64,000 nucleotides of DNA from Leptodontidium sp. MPI-SDFR-AT-0119 (lineage: Eukaryota > Ascomycota > Leotiomycetes > Helotiales > Leptodontidiaceae), in the NCBI GenBank assembly GCA_020726505.1, contig JAHLEZ010000012.1:1-64000 (forward strand). Reading direction: 5' to 3'. A model generated the notes under the pieces. The model searched no databases, was not told where the DNA came from, and saw only the letters and a program-made list of their open reading frames with translations. Numbering within the stretch: the first letter of the stretch is position 1; each line of letters opens with the position of its first letter. Of this stretch, positions 39,743-51,431 are shown piece by piece. The translations under genes were made by a program, and so were the position numbers.

Positions 39743-41483
39743 ATGTCGGACTCGAACCCTCCTTCGCAGGACTATACACCAGCAGCCGCCCAAGTTCCTA
39801 CGCATACATACGTACCAAATCACGGCTATGCAACATCTACAACTTCTCAAGATGCCCCACCACAGACACCCACAGGTGGTTACGCAGCAGACAACGAGGA
39901 CGAAGTCTATGATGATCTGTTTGAAGAGGAGGATGAGGAGTTCTTTGACGACATAGAATACGATCCTAACTCGGGCGATCTTACAAAGTCATACAACCGT
40001 CAACGAAAACTCAACGATCCTAACGCCACTGCCCCACGAGCAAACTCCCAGAAGCCAGTTGCGAACACCCAGACGAGCGTGGACGACCAAATAACAAGTC
40101 TTTCTAAGCATGCTGGAAAGATCAGACTGGAGGGTGGAGGCGTAGGAGAGAGGAGCAAGACACATGGGAAGGACAAGTCGGATCGTGCCACAAACGAGCA
40201 AGTCTTGGATCCACGAACTCGAATGATTCTCCTGCAGATGATCAATAGAGGCATTGTATCAGAAGTCAACGGTTGTTTGAGTACTGGAAAGGAGGCGAAT
40301 GTCTATGGAGCTGTGTCGATACCCACCAGTGATGGAGGCGAAGAGGCTCCAAGCATTCATCGGGCTATTAAGGTCTACAAGACTAGTATTCTCGTCTTCA
40401 AGGACCGAGATCGCTATGTCACTGGAGAGCATCGATTTAGATCAGGCTACAACAAGGGAAACAACCGCGCTATGGTCAAAGTTTGGGCAGAGAAGGAGTT
40501 CCGAAACTTAAAGCGATTATACCTAGCTGGTATTCCTTGCCCCGAACCTGTCTACCTTCGACTACACGTTCTCGTTATGGGTTTCCTCGGTGACAAGAAG
40601 GGATGGGCAGCACCAAGATTGAGAGATGTCGAGCTACAAGGAGATGATGTAGATGAGCAATGGAGACTGCTGTACCTTCAAATGATCGGACTCATGCGAC
40701 GAATGTATCAAACATGCAAACTCGTACACGCAGATCTGAGTGAGTACAACGTATTGTACCACCAGAAGAAGCTATTCATCATCGATGTTTCCCAGAGTGT
40801 CGAGCACGACCATCCGAGATCCTTGGAGTTCCTGAGAATGGATATCAAGAACGTCTCAGATTTCTTCAGGAGAAAGAACGTCGAGGTTCTGTCCGAGCAA
40901 GCCGTGTTTGGATTCATCACCACTCACGATGGCCCATCCCAAGAACCAGGTCTATCTGAGGCGTTAGAGAAGTTACTGGCCAACAGGCCTGCTACCGAGG
41001 AGAGCGAACAGGCTGCTGCTGAGCAAGAAATCGACAACGAGGTGTTCCGACAACAATACATTCCCCAAACCCTAGAACAAGTCTACGACATCGAGCGTGA
41101 CGCAGAGAAGATTGGCAAGGGACAAAAGGACGACCTTGTTTACCGAAATCTCCTGGCTGACAAAGTTCCAATGTCTTCAGGCAACGAAGCAGATGCGGAA
41201 GACACGATGGACAACAGCTCTCCACAAAGTGAGGGAGCCAATGGAAGCGAGGATAGCGATGACGAGAGCAGATTCGAAAAGGGTACTCCAAGAGGCAAGC
41301 GTTTCGAGGACAAGGACTCGAAGAAGGCATGTTTGTACCGGTATCTCTAGTGGTCGATATCTAACATCATTCCAGGAGCACAAAAAAGCAGTCAAGGAAG
41401 AAAAGCGCGAGAAGAGAAAAGAAAAGATACCTAAGCATCTCAAGAAGAAGCTGGTAAGTAGTTCAGCAAAGCACAAGCACTGA
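39743..41483 (+). CDS. RIO1: Atypical kinase Rio1
   Basis: Exons 39743-41326 and 41376-41483 give 563 residues. An acidic N-terminus (DEVYDDLFEEEDEEFFDDIEY) precedes the RIO kinase domain. The flexible-loop/ATP motif is STGKEANVYGA, followed by the catalytic Lys in RAIKVYKTSIL. The YVTGEHRFRSGYNKGN loop is specific to Rio1. The catalytic loop is LVHADLSEYNVLYH, and the metal motif is FIIDVSQSVEHDHP. The C-terminus is basic (EHKKAVKEEKREKRKEK, PKHLKKKL). Rio1 releases late 40S factors during 20S pre-rRNA maturation. To reach the conserved tail in frame, the intron must begin with GC directly after KDSKK. No GT donor gives the right phase. Translation then ends at the TGA at 41481-41483. Confidence 0.93.
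41327..41375 (+). other. GC-AG intron in RIO1
   Basis: 49-nt intron with donor AAG/GCATGT, a CTAAC branch-like site at 41361-41365, and acceptor TTCCAG. Splicing here joins KDSKK to EHKKAVKEE, the conserved Rio1 tail. The nearby GT at 41331 gives an immediate stop, and the one at 41335 gives an unrelated frame. Confidence 0.75.
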
Positions 41484-43466
41484 ATTGTCAAACGCCAATA
41501 AATACAGCGAATCTTGAGCTGGCCCATTGAGATCTTACATGCGAGATGACTCCGCGTCACGAATCAACAAGTTAAGTGTGAATACCTTTCTTTCCCCAAT
41601 CCCAAGACAACCATTTAAATGACGAAAACCAAATCTTCTCAATCAGCCAGATCGGGAGCCGTGTTTTGCATTCTCTGCGAAACCTCTCTAAGACTTGCTG
41701 GTTCGAGAAGCTGCAAGCCAGAATGACGTCCTTCGGGTTGTGGATTCGAGGCTCATGCTGATCAAAGAGAGCACTGATGAATGGTTGTCTCCCCTTCATC
41801 CTTCTACGTGGAATATGTCCCAGACTATCACTTTTGTTTCTCCATCCTATCAACTTCTCCTTCTCTGCTTTGGGACTGTTTTACCCGCTCCATCCACCCA
41901 CCTCGCTCTATTGACGCACTGCATCCTCGATACCTGAATGAACGCAGTGATGCACAAGTTCTTGAAGCGAGAAGTGTCCATACCAGGTCACGGATTGACA
42001 GCCAGCATATGCAGAACCAGCCCTGTATCCGAGCAGATCTCTGTCTGAGCAATCCCTGACAAACCAAACATCGCATCGCGTAAGGCATCCTGGGCGAATC
42101 CTACAAACTCAAATTCGATTCCCGAAGCCCAAGCTCAGATTCGTAAGCCAATAGGTTTCAATGCACCCCGCAGAAAGGAAGCTTAGCTTTTCTTTTCAGA
42201 CCCTTTCACTGTTTAGGTGACAGAAGCTTGATTGATACCATTGATATCAGTTTATCTGAGCATTGTAGGCTGACTTGCGGAGAGCTGCTCCGTCTCATAC
42301 CGCGTACGTGGTATGCTGTAGTATGACTGACGAGAACTGACAGAGCTGTCAACTGGTATGCCAAAAGAACGAGAACCTATAGCACCGCGGCACGGCTCAC
42401 TTAGATGCCGATGAGAATGAGGGGGTGTGGTGTTTAGGTCTCAGTTTAGGGTTGTTTTACGCATCAAGAATTCCCAGTAGTGCGCCATCCTCACCTGCAT
42501 TAGCGAGGGAGTGGTGTTGACTCCGTATGCCTACACTACCAGACTACTCCAGCAGTCTGGGGATCCGGGGGGGGAGGAGCACGCGATCCAATTGCGTGCA
42601 GGATCACGACCACAACGCTCACGCAGGTGATGGAGGGTAACTCTCACATGGCTTTCCCCTCACAACAGCTCGGCATTTTGGAAAGTGCATTTCCAGATTT
42701 GGCTTCGTGAAGGAGGTATCGGTATCTTTTCTTACTCAACCATCCTCCCGCCCATGGTTATCACTCCTCTCAAAGTTCTCATTTATCCCTCCCTTACCTA
42801 AACTTCAACATCATCTCACTAACTCATCCCTATTCCCCAAAAACCCGTTCGCACAAGAAGCCCAACTATCCCATGTCATTATCCCCAACCAGCGACTGTA
42901 TTTGCAATTCCCCGCTCTTGGCAACGCGAGCATTCCCGCCGCCCAGGAACAAGTTTCCTTTAGTACGTTTTTAGTGCACGGGGAGGACGGGAGCCCTGGA
43001 ACTAATTACTTGGAACGCCAAAACTAGGGGGTCTGGATGGGGAGTTGGGATAGAGTTTATTTGCTAAGTGCAGTAGGTTTGACTGATCGTTTGTCTGTCT
43101 GTTCGTTGGGCTGGGTTAGTTTTTAAGTTAGGGGGGATGTCGAGGTCTCTTTCTCCGCACTCTTCTTCCTGTCTGTCGGTGTCATATGTTCTCTAGTCAT
43201 CTTGGGTTCTTCAAGTTTATTCTGATTTTATTTCAGATCCTGTCTTCGTTTGTTTTATTTAACTTTTTAAATTCTGGTTTCTGGATCTCCGTTCCCGTTC
43301 GGACAAAAACAGAAGAAGAAGAGAATCCAGGATTCCTGTGAGAGCTTGTGATTGAGTTCAATCGCCAGCTGCGCTCTCTCGGTCTCAGTCTTGCACGACA
43401 TTAAGATCTTACGGGGTGCTTGATGCATACGCAAAACACAAACAAAGCCACCCCCCGACACCCAAA
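41484..43466. other. Intergenic region of about 2 kb
   Basis: No supported gene. A 106-codon frame at 42707-43027 starts with GTG, not ATG, and lacks family features. The last 400 bases are T/C-rich and probably form the promoter and leader of the membrane protein gene at 43467. A short G run lies at 42568-42573. Confidence 0.45.
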
Positions 43467-44985
43467 ATGCGCATGCCACCTACCGAAGTAATCCTCTCCT
43501 GGCCCCGGCCAAACTACGAGAATCCCATCACAACAGGGCCAGCGAATGTTGTGATAACATGTATTTTCTACCCGCTGGTATGCATCGTTATAGGGATACG
43601 GTGTTATACCCGACTGAGGATATCGAGGAGTTTTGGGTGGGATGATTGGTTGATTTTGGCTGCTATGGTGAGTATTTTTCCTCATCCTGATGGTGGAGAG
43701 GGTGGGAAAGGGGAGTTGTGAAGTGGTGTGGTTGACGGTAAGAATAGGTCCCTACTACCGCGTTTATGATTCTATGTTTGGTGGCGGAGTGGCATTATAA
43801 GTGGAATAGACATAGTGAGTGACAAGCTATCTACTCCGCTGCAAATTCGGAATACAGCACTGACTTCGCGTCTCTACACAGTCTGGGATGTCAACCCCGA
43901 CACCTTAATTATAGGGCTGAAAGTCGTACTGGTCACTCAAATCCTCTTCTGCATCGCCACCACCCTGACCAAGTTATCCATGCTCGTCTTGGTGTACCGC
44001 ATCGTTGTCCAAGGGTCTAAGAAATTCTCGAAGATAATTGTTTGTGTCATGGTCCTGATTGCTGCCGAAGGGACGGCGTTTGTTTGCACGGTAGTGTTTC
44101 AGTGTCGGTATGTCATGTCTCCTGGTATAGCTCATTCAACTGTTGTGATCCGTTGAATTGTTTTGTTCCTCGGAGTGGAAAAGTATCAACTGACGAAGAT
44201 GTTTCAGAAACCCTTCGACTTACTGGACACTCTCCTTCAAACCACAACCGCAGTGCATATCAGAGACTAAGAATTTACTCGCCGCGGGCATCCTCAACAC
44301 AATCGGTGATCTAGTCGTCATCATCCTACCAATCCCAATCATATGGCGACTGAAACTACCAATCCAACAACAAATCATCATCATATTACTGTTTGGAGCG
44401 GGACTCTTGGTCACAGTAGCAAGTGTGATGCGGACATATTACCTATATCAGGTTACAAGTGGATGGGATAAAACGTGGCATGCGATCCCTGCATGGATAA
44501 CCAGCTCCGTAGAACTATACGTCGGAATAGTAAGTAAATACTGATCTAGTCCCCAATCTCATGTTTAGAACATCTCGCTAATGGACAAGCAGATGTGTGC
44601 CTCGATCCCAGCAACCAAGAAATTCTTCAGCCGATTCAGCCCCCGACTCTTCGGCGCCTCGACGCCTCCCCACCAATTGTCGAATGCTCGCCAAACGCAC
44701 ACGTCTGCACGAAACAGCCATAATGTGGAACTTGGTGCGTTTGCTGGACATGAGTGTCAAGATGGCAAGGATGATGCGTTCATTGAGGCATATCCAGATC
44801 CACCTCGGTATTCGCATGCTGTTAATTTGAATCTGTGTACGCCGTATACAGCAGGGAGACCAGAGACGCCGAAGAGTGCGAAGAGTTTGCCGTGGGATGG
44901 AATGGATGATGTGACGAGGGTTGATAGTGTTGATGAGTTGGTGGATAGGTGTGTCTCTGGAGATAGTGACTATGCAGGATACTAG
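43467..44985 (+). CDS. Fungal rhodopsin-like seven-helix membrane protein
   Basis: Five exons (43467-43667, 43748-43814, 43882-44107, 44208-44529, 44593-44985) join in phase to 402 residues. Seven hydrophobic segments are visible, for example VVITCIFYPLVCIVIGI, LILAAMVPTTAFMILCLV, VVLVTQILFCIATTLTKLSML, and LLAAGILNTIGDLVVIILPI. The blocks GWDDWLILAA, YRI, FQCRNPSTYW and WHAIPAWITSSVELYVGI match the extracellular-loop and helix signatures of the fungal rhodopsin (DUF/PTH11-related) family. The C-terminal 130 residues are a hydrophilic cytosolic tail. There is no CFEM domain. Members are often called receptors, but ligands are unknown. An in-frame ATG at 43416 exists. I chose 43467 because MRMPPTEVILSWPRPNYENP looks like a family start. 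Confidence 0.85.
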
Positions 44986-45903
44986 TGCTGATGCTTGACA
45001 GAAAACAACACTCTTCCCCACAGGATTGATTATCTTTTCCGGACATTGGACGTATATCTAGACCCAAGAACGAGGCTCTGCAGCACGGGAACCTCGCTCC
45101 TTCATGGCTTGCCACAGCCTGTCTCGGGCTGAGAGCGGGCGAGACAGCTTCTACTGATTGGTGTCTCGCTATTCTGTCGTACGATCCTCAAATAATGTCC
45201 TCTCTCCTTATTACAAGATCTAGAGAGAAGCGAGGCCTGGCTTGATGAAGAGGTGTGTTGAGGGCAGAACATCTCAAGTCCAGACCACCTTCGCCCGACT
45301 TAGTGCTGATCTGAAGGTGCAAATACTCGAGGCTCAGACTGCGATTCGCAGTTGCTGGCCAGTACCCCAGACATCGCATGAGTCTAGTCGACCGTTGGGT
45401 ACAAAATGGAAGAACACGTGGTGCGGTGGGTAAAGATGGACTTGCCGTAATTATCGTCCATCTTGCAATTCGATGTTGGAAAGCTTGCCAAGAGAGAAGT
45501 TCAAGTTTTCTCGCTATTCTCTATTCACCCAGTGACACAACGGCGCCGTGAGGCAACTGAATGTACGTGACCGAGTTCATAACTTCAATTTAATTAAAAA
45601 AAAAAAAAATGCAGTATCAAGTATAGAAAACATTCAACAAGCCGCAAGTCCTCTTTAGGCGTTTTTTGAATGATTCAAATCCCATTCCAAATGACTCCGC
45701 TTCCCATGCAGTATCTCTGATGCCAAATTGACGTTGCCGACTTCTGACTTCAAAAGTGACATTCGTGGGCCATTACTGGATCACAATCTATCAATCAGTC
45801 TGAGGCTGACAACCAGACTTACCGTAAACACATAGAAAAAAGACTCCGGCTGGCTCCTTAAACTAGCTGGATGCTCCCAAGTCTAACCGTTCCTTAGATT
45901 AAT
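44986..45903. other. Intergenic region with a 14-A tract
   Basis: 0.9 kb between convergent genes, with no gene recognised. A run of 14 A lies at 45596-45609. The stretch near 45242-45433 is open on the plus strand but has no family features. Confidence 0.5.
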
Positions 45904-47007
45904 CTATTTACCCAAAGTCGCCTCAAACGAACTCATCGCCTCCGTAGCCACACTCCAAGCCTCCCACTCCCCCTCCGGCAACCTTCCCTTCAACGGCAAT
46001 CTCCCACCCTCCAAAGTGCCCATCCCCAGCACACGATACACCGCTTCCTTAATCCCCACAATCCCCCACTTCCCCACAAACTCCTCCGCACGACTGACAG
46101 CAAACTGCAACTTCTGCACCTCCAACAGCGTCTCGGGCTCAATAGGTCGTTTGGCAGCTAATTCAAACAGGTGCGCTACGGTGCCGGGATAGATTGCTGC
46201 AAGGCCATCGATGACTCCCGCGGCGCCGAAGAATACGATTGGGCCGAGCTGCTGTCCGAAACCGCTGTAGACGCGGAATTTCGTGTGGTCGATTGCGGGA
46301 TCGAGTGAGACTTGCAGGTGGTGCGAGACGTTGCCGTGGGACATTTTGCAGCCAACGATGTTAGGGTGGGCGGCTAGCTTGGTGTATGTCTCTAGACTGA
46401 CTGTGATGTTGTTTGTTACACCTGGGTAATTGTATCTAAGACAGTCAGTTAAGGCATCAGAGAATGGTCACGTTTTCTATATATTTTTGTTTTCCTTCCC
46501 TCCCTTTTCTTTCTAGGTTGGTTTGAACGCGGGAAATCAAACTTACATCATGATTGGAATCGGACTCGCGTCAGCAACCAGAGTATACCACTCTCTCAAA
46601 TTCTCCTGGTTGGCAGCTCCTCCGAAATACCCAGGCGCGAGCACGAGTCCCCATTGCGCACCGGCTTTCTTCGCATCCTCGAGCCATTCTAACGCTTCTT
46701 CGACGGAGTTGATGAGAACGCCTGCAATAATGGGGTAATCTGGATACCCCGCCTCAGTGAGTCCTTTGCGAACGCCTGAAATCAGATCAAAGCGTTCAGA
46801 GCGAGAGAGATGGATGGCTTCGCCTGTGCTGCCGAGGAGGACGAGACCTCGAATGCCGTTCTTGGCTAGGTGGATGGAGTGTGCGACTTGTGTCTCGACA
46901 TCGACGGCTGCTTGTACTGTTGATGGTGAGGCGGGCTTGAAGAAAGTTGGGACAGGGACGAAGACTCCGTCTGGTGGGGGGAGTGAGGGCGAAGTTGAGG
47001 CTGTCAT
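45904..47007 (-). CDS. DHDPS-family aldolase, probable 2-keto-3-deoxy-sugar-acid aldolase
   Basis: Two exons (47007-46547, 46435-45904) give 330 residues, the usual length of the DHDPS/N-acetylneuraminate-lyase superfamily. The visible motifs are the substrate carboxylate loop GSTGEAIHLS, the YNYPG motif with the catalytic Tyr (about residue 157), and the Schiff-base Lys in VGCKMSHG (about residue 185). These enzymes are class I aldolases that make or split pyruvate adducts. In fungi the group includes the L-threo-3-deoxy-hexulosonate aldolase of galacturonate breakdown and 4-hydroxy-2-oxoglutarate aldolase-like proteins. It is divergent with an aldo-keto reductase and two genes from a galactonate-dehydratase-type enzyme. 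I infer cleavage of a 2-keto-3-deoxy acid to pyruvate plus glyceraldehyde. Exact substrate and stereochemistry cannot be read from the sequence. Confidence 0.8.
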
Positions 47008-47524
47008 CTTGAAGTCTAATGTAATTAACCGGAAAATCTCAAAAGATCTGAATGAGAATTGAAATGAAATGTATCTTGGAGTGTTATTCTCAACTGCTGA
47101 TGATGAGCCTCTCTGCTCTTGTTTTGAATAAAGTTACAGTATAATCCGGGGCATTGCGAGCCGAGGATTCCCCCACTCTCAACAAACTCCGGAAAAGGGA
47201 CCGATTCCGCAACTCATGTCGCCATTTCTTAGTCATGAACTTCTATATTGGAGGTTCATGCAGAATACGACCAATGGGAAGTAAAACTTCTTTTACAATC
47301 CTCTCCATTGCTGGACTTTCCAGCTTCCGGTTGCCGGCGGAAAAGGAGAAATCCACACACGAAGCGACGCCAACTCCGCCCCCACTACGCACATGACTTA
47401 GACGTATATTCTACCGTCTTCCTACTTTTGTTTATTGTCACACATCTTCCTCGAATATATCCCATAAAAACATTTCGAATCTCCAATATCCAGATATTTC
47501 ACCATCTCCCAAAAAGACGAAAAC
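47008..47524. promoter_or_regulatory. Divergent aldolase / aldo-keto reductase promoter
   Basis: 517 bases shared by two outward-facing genes, which suggests co-regulation. It contains TTTTCCGC on the minus strand (47337-47344) beside CCGGTTGCCGGC (47327-47338). Both elements recur in other promoters of the cluster. Confidence 0.5.
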
Positions 47525-48920
47525 ATGGCACTCAACCGCTCTTTCAAGCTGAACTCAGGGTACAGCATCCCAGCAGTCGGACTTGGTACTTGGGTAAGTC
47601 ACTCACTTACTTACTTGGCAAAAACACATGAGCGTGACAACAACGACGGAGACTAATTTTCCGGCAGCAATCAGGTCCAAATGAGGTCAAAGAAGCAGTT
47701 AAATCAGCTTTGGAAATAGGGTATAGACATATTGACGCGGCGGCTGTGTATGGGAATGAGACGGAAGTCGGGGAGGGCATCAAAGCTTCTGGGGTTGATC
47801 GGAAGGATATTTTCGTGAGTCGTTCTCTTTCTTTTCTCTGTCCCTTTCTTGCTAGAATTCCCTTACTTTTGATTTTGAGTTAGAAGGAGAAACTGATTGT
47901 AGAGGGGATAGATCACTGGAAAACTGTGGAACACAGATCACAAACCGGAAGATGTCGAGGCTGCTCTTGATACGACGTTGAAAGACCTCCAGACAGATTA
48001 CGTTGATCTCTATCTGGTAAGCATCTCCCACCATCTAGAAAGTAAAATTGAATGAAACAGCACTCACAAATTCCTAGATCCACTGGCCTGTATCATTCCC
48101 TCGCTCATCGGAGCGATTTCCCGTCGATCCAACGACGGGCCAAATCGCTGTCATCGATGTACCAATCATCGATACGTGGAGAGCAATGGAGGAACTCGTG
48201 AAGAAGGGCAAGGTTCGAAGTATCGGGGTGAGCAATTTCACGCAGGCGAAAATGGAATCACTCTTGAAGGAGTAAGTTTCGTTCCCAACCGAGGAAATGT
48301 AAATGTATGAGAGTGATTCTCTAACATTGCAATGAAATAGTGCAACGATCCCACCAGCGGTAAATCAAATTGAAGCACATGCTTATCTACAGCAGCCAAA
48401 ATTGCTGCAATGGATGAAAGACAATGTAAGTCATGTGACGAATTCCTTGTTTGTCGAGCTTCTTCGCAGCCGCCGCTGACTTAAATCAGAATATTGTCGC
48501 TGCAGCTTACAGTCCTCTTGGAAATAATATCTACAATCTCCCACGAGCTGTAGATGACCCAACAGTCATCAGTCTCGCCAAGGAATTAGGCAAGGAGCCT
48601 GCTCAACTGCTCATTAGCTGGGCGGTTCAGCGAGGAACGGTCGTGCTTCCTAAGAGTGTGACTGCAAGCAGAATCAAGGACAACTTTCAGGGTATTTTCC
48701 CAACTGCTTTAAGTGAGTTGGAATTTAGGCTAATCTTCCTTACGTAGATTTCGAGCTCCCCAAAGATGTCTTTGACAAGATTCTAGCTCTGGATAAACAT
48801 CACAGATATAACTTCCCTGCTCGTCTTGGAGTGGATATCTTTGATGAGGTTAGTCCGGAGAGTTTGAAGAAGAGTGTGGAGGATTGGAAGGAGGCGCAGA
48901 GGAAGTTGAAGCAGGGTTAA
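47525..48920 (+). CDS. Aldo-keto reductase, probable glyceraldehyde reductase
   Basis: Seven exons (47525-47593, 47668-47814, 47912-48016, 48078-48271, 48341-48425, 48490-48691, 48748-48920) join in phase to 324 residues, standard for this superfamily. The catalytic tetrad is present: Asp46 and Tyr51 ([10 protein letters not shown]), Lys76 (ITGKLWNT), His109 (LIHWPVSFP). Other AKR signatures are [20 protein letters not shown], and the NADPH-binding [12 protein letters not shown]. Most family members have Ser-Lys before LWN; here it is Gly-Lys. Fungal relatives reduce glyceraldehyde to glycerol with NADPH, including the reductase of the galacturonate pathway. Being head-to-head with the aldolase fits disposal of the glyceraldehyde that enzyme would release. 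Confidence 0.88.
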
Positions 48921-49426
48921 GGAGCTGGTGATGGTTCTTGGCGTGAATTTTACCCCTTTCTAAGCGAGTGGTGCGACGGAGAATGTAAACATTGCACGAT
49001 GGCGTGGTTGAAGTTGAAAATAGATTTCTTTGAATCTGTGGAAACTTTATTGTGAATCTAGGAAAGTTGGAACTGCGCTCTGAGATGTAAATCTTTTGAT
49101 GTTGATCTTGATCCCGCCGTAGGGTTGTGTGTATATTGATGAAGTAATGCTCTTTCCCTGTCCAGCATCCCCTTGCATGTGGAGCAAGTAACCGATCGTG
49201 ATAATTGTCCAGCCATCATCGCTCATAACAATGGATACAATGGAAACCGGCTACAAAAATTAGTATCCGATCCAGTTTTCCGCTCTTGCGACTCCGGCCC
49301 GGGAATCAGCTGATTTAGGCGGGCCTCCGAAAACAGGAGTGGCGCGCTAAACAGTAAATAAATATTCGGTGTGTATCATCAATCTATGGATGCCACCAAT
49401 CTCTTTCATATCTCAAACTTCCCAAG
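48921..49426 (+). promoter_or_regulatory. Promoter region of the galactonate dehydratase-like gene
   Basis: 506 bases without a gene. The 10-mer TTTTCCGCTC is at 49276-49285, about 150 bases before the start, followed by CTCCGGCCCGGG at 49292-49303. The exact 10-mer recurs at 56821-56830. Confidence 0.45.
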
Positions 49427-50735
49427 ATGCCGAAAATAGCACTCATTGAATATTTCCGCGTTCCTCCTAGATGGCTGTTCGTCAAGATTACAGACGAGGC
49501 TGGGAATGTTGGGTGGGGTGAGGCGTCTTTGGAAGGTCATACTCAAGCTGTGGAGGGGTGCTTGGATGCTTATATTGAGCGGTTTACTGGGATGGAAGCC
49601 AAGTTCGTAACCCCGATTCCCACATTTGGACATTCATAAAATCAGTACTGACAAAATGTTTCAGTGATATCGAACAGATATGGCAGGCTGGATGGCGAGG
49701 GGGCTTTTACAGGGGTGGACCAGTTTTCATGAGTGCACTCGCGGGGATTGATATCGCGTTGTGGGATTTGAAAGGTATGTTGACCTCCTGCTTAGTTTTC
49801 AGGAGTTCTGATCTGATGATGTCAATAGCGAGGAGACTTGGTGTACCGATTTATGAATTACTGGGCGGGAAAGTACGGGACAAGATTAAGGTCTATGCCT
49901 GGATTGGAGGTGACCGACCATCTGATGTCGCGAATCAAGCGTAACCACCCCCAACCATCCAAATGAACTCAACTGACTTCAATTCAGACAAGCACGAAAA
50001 GACCAAGGTTTCACTGCAATCAAGATGAACGGCACCGAAGATCTCGGGTGGCTAGATTCCCCATCTGCTCTCGACGACTGCGTGGAGAGACTCAAAGCAG
50101 TCAAAGCTATCGGCATGGACGCCGGAATCGATTTCCACGGCCGCGTACACAAACCGATGGCCAAACAGCTCGCTAAAGCCCTCGAACCGTACCGTCCTAT
50201 GTTCATCGAGGAGCCGCTTCTTTCGGAGCACATCAATGGTATCAAAGACCTGTCTCGCTTAGTAGGCACGCCCATCGCACTCGGCGAGCGTTTGCATTCG
50301 CGATGGGACGTCCGCCCGTTTCTCGAAGCAGGTGCAGTCGATATCCTCCAGCCTGATATAAGTCATTGTGGAGGTATCTCTGAGATCCGTCGGATTGCCT
50401 CAATGGCTGAGACGTACGACGTTGCGATCGCGCCGCATTGTCCGCTGGGACCGATTGCGTTGGCTGCAAACGTGCAGGTTGCTGCTACGGCTGCGAATTT
50501 CGTTATTCAGGAGATGAGTCTAGGTATTCATTATAATGCGGGGAGTCAGGATCTCACGAGCTATACGCATAACCCTGAAGTGTGGGATGTTGAGGGCGGG
50601 TATATTAAGTTGATGAAGGGCCCCGGGTTGGGGATTGAGATTGATGAGGAGCAGGTTAGGAGGCTCTCGAAGGGGGCGGTGCCTTGGGCTAGTCCGACTT
50701 TTACAGGGCCGGGAGGGGAGTTGAGAGAGTGGTGA
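49427..50735 (+). CDS. D-galactonate dehydratase-type enolase-superfamily enzyme
   Basis: Exons 49427-49602, 49665-49774, 49829-49940 and 49988-50735 join in phase to 381 residues, nearly the length of bacterial DgoD. Fold markers of the mandelate-racemase subgroup: the N-terminal cap with [14 protein letters not shown] and WGEASLEGH, the [13 protein letters not shown] loop (typical of DgoD), and [12 protein letters not shown]. The barrel holds the metal/catalytic residues: Asp and His in GIDFHGRV (about 180, 182), Glu in FIEEPLL (about 207), Glu in ALGERLHSR (about 233), and His in APHCPLGP (about 283). All ligands and the general acid/base histidines expected for DgoD are present. It would dehydrate D-galactonate to 2-keto-3-deoxy-D-galactonate. 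It is clearly not the fungal L-galactonate dehydratase (LGD1/GaaB) type, which belongs to another subgroup. A related aldonate is possible. The first donor, GTTCGT, is unusual but forced by phase. Confidence 0.88.
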
Positions 50736-51431
50736 TGGGGGCTTTTGGTAGAATGCGTTAATAGAGCTATGGCGTTTGAGGTAGAGTTCAAAATTGAAAA
50801 TTGAAAATGACAGCCTTCCTCTCCCTTCTATTTTTCATTTCCCGAAAGCATGTCAGATTTCTCCACGTGAACCTCAAGCTGCAGCATAAGTCAACTCGAA
50901 TTGGCCCTGTCCTCGTTGCCTGTAACAATTGACAGTCGTCGCGTCTGAGCCCCCGATTACCACAATGCTTCGGTTCCCTCCCATAGGCGGCATGGTAACT
51001 CTCCAGTACGACTTATATGAGAATAACAGAATGGACATGTTTATTGTTACCCAAATACCCCTTTTTCTTTAGCGAATATCTATGATCTATGCGAGTTGAA
51101 GCAGCAACCGAAATGCCGAGATCACGACTCTTGCATAGCTCCAGCTGGCCCCACTTCTCCACGCCGTACTGGCATTTAACTGGCGGAACAACAATTTCCA
51201 GGCCGGATACTTTTCCTGGCCCCTTTTCCACAGCCGGCTCTACCCCGCTTCCCCAGGTTTTCAAAATGTGTCCCGTCCTCAGAACCACATCCTCATCTAT
51301 GTGTATGCATCATCATCGTCTTCGGATACATACATGTCGACCGGATGAAACAGAGAAAGTTGGGAATTGGAATTGGGTTTGAATTGGATTTGGAATTGGG
51401 CAGATAGCTCTGCCCCCACAGCAGCAGCAGT
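50736..51431 (+). promoter_or_regulatory. Promoter region of the Zn2Cys6 regulator gene
   Basis: About 0.7 kb without a gene. It contains GGCCGGAT (51201-51208) and TTTTCCACAGCCGGC (about 51224-51238). CCGG-type elements of this kind also occur before the other cluster genes. Confidence 0.4.

Noticed and set aside
41333..41375. GT donors for the RIO1 intron
   Set aside because: The donor at 41331 creates an immediate TGA, and the one at 41335 gives a tail unlike Rio1.
42707..43027. 106-codon frame upstream of the rhodopsin-like gene
   Set aside because: It begins with GTG, not ATG, has no homologous features, and lies in a likely promoter/leader region.
45904..50735. Assigning the cluster to the fungal D-galacturonate (gaaA-D / lgd1-lga1) pathway
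   Set aside because: Aldolase and reductase families match, but the dehydratase is DgoD-type with the GGFYRGGP loop, not the LGD1/GaaB type, and no galacturonate reductase is present in the window.
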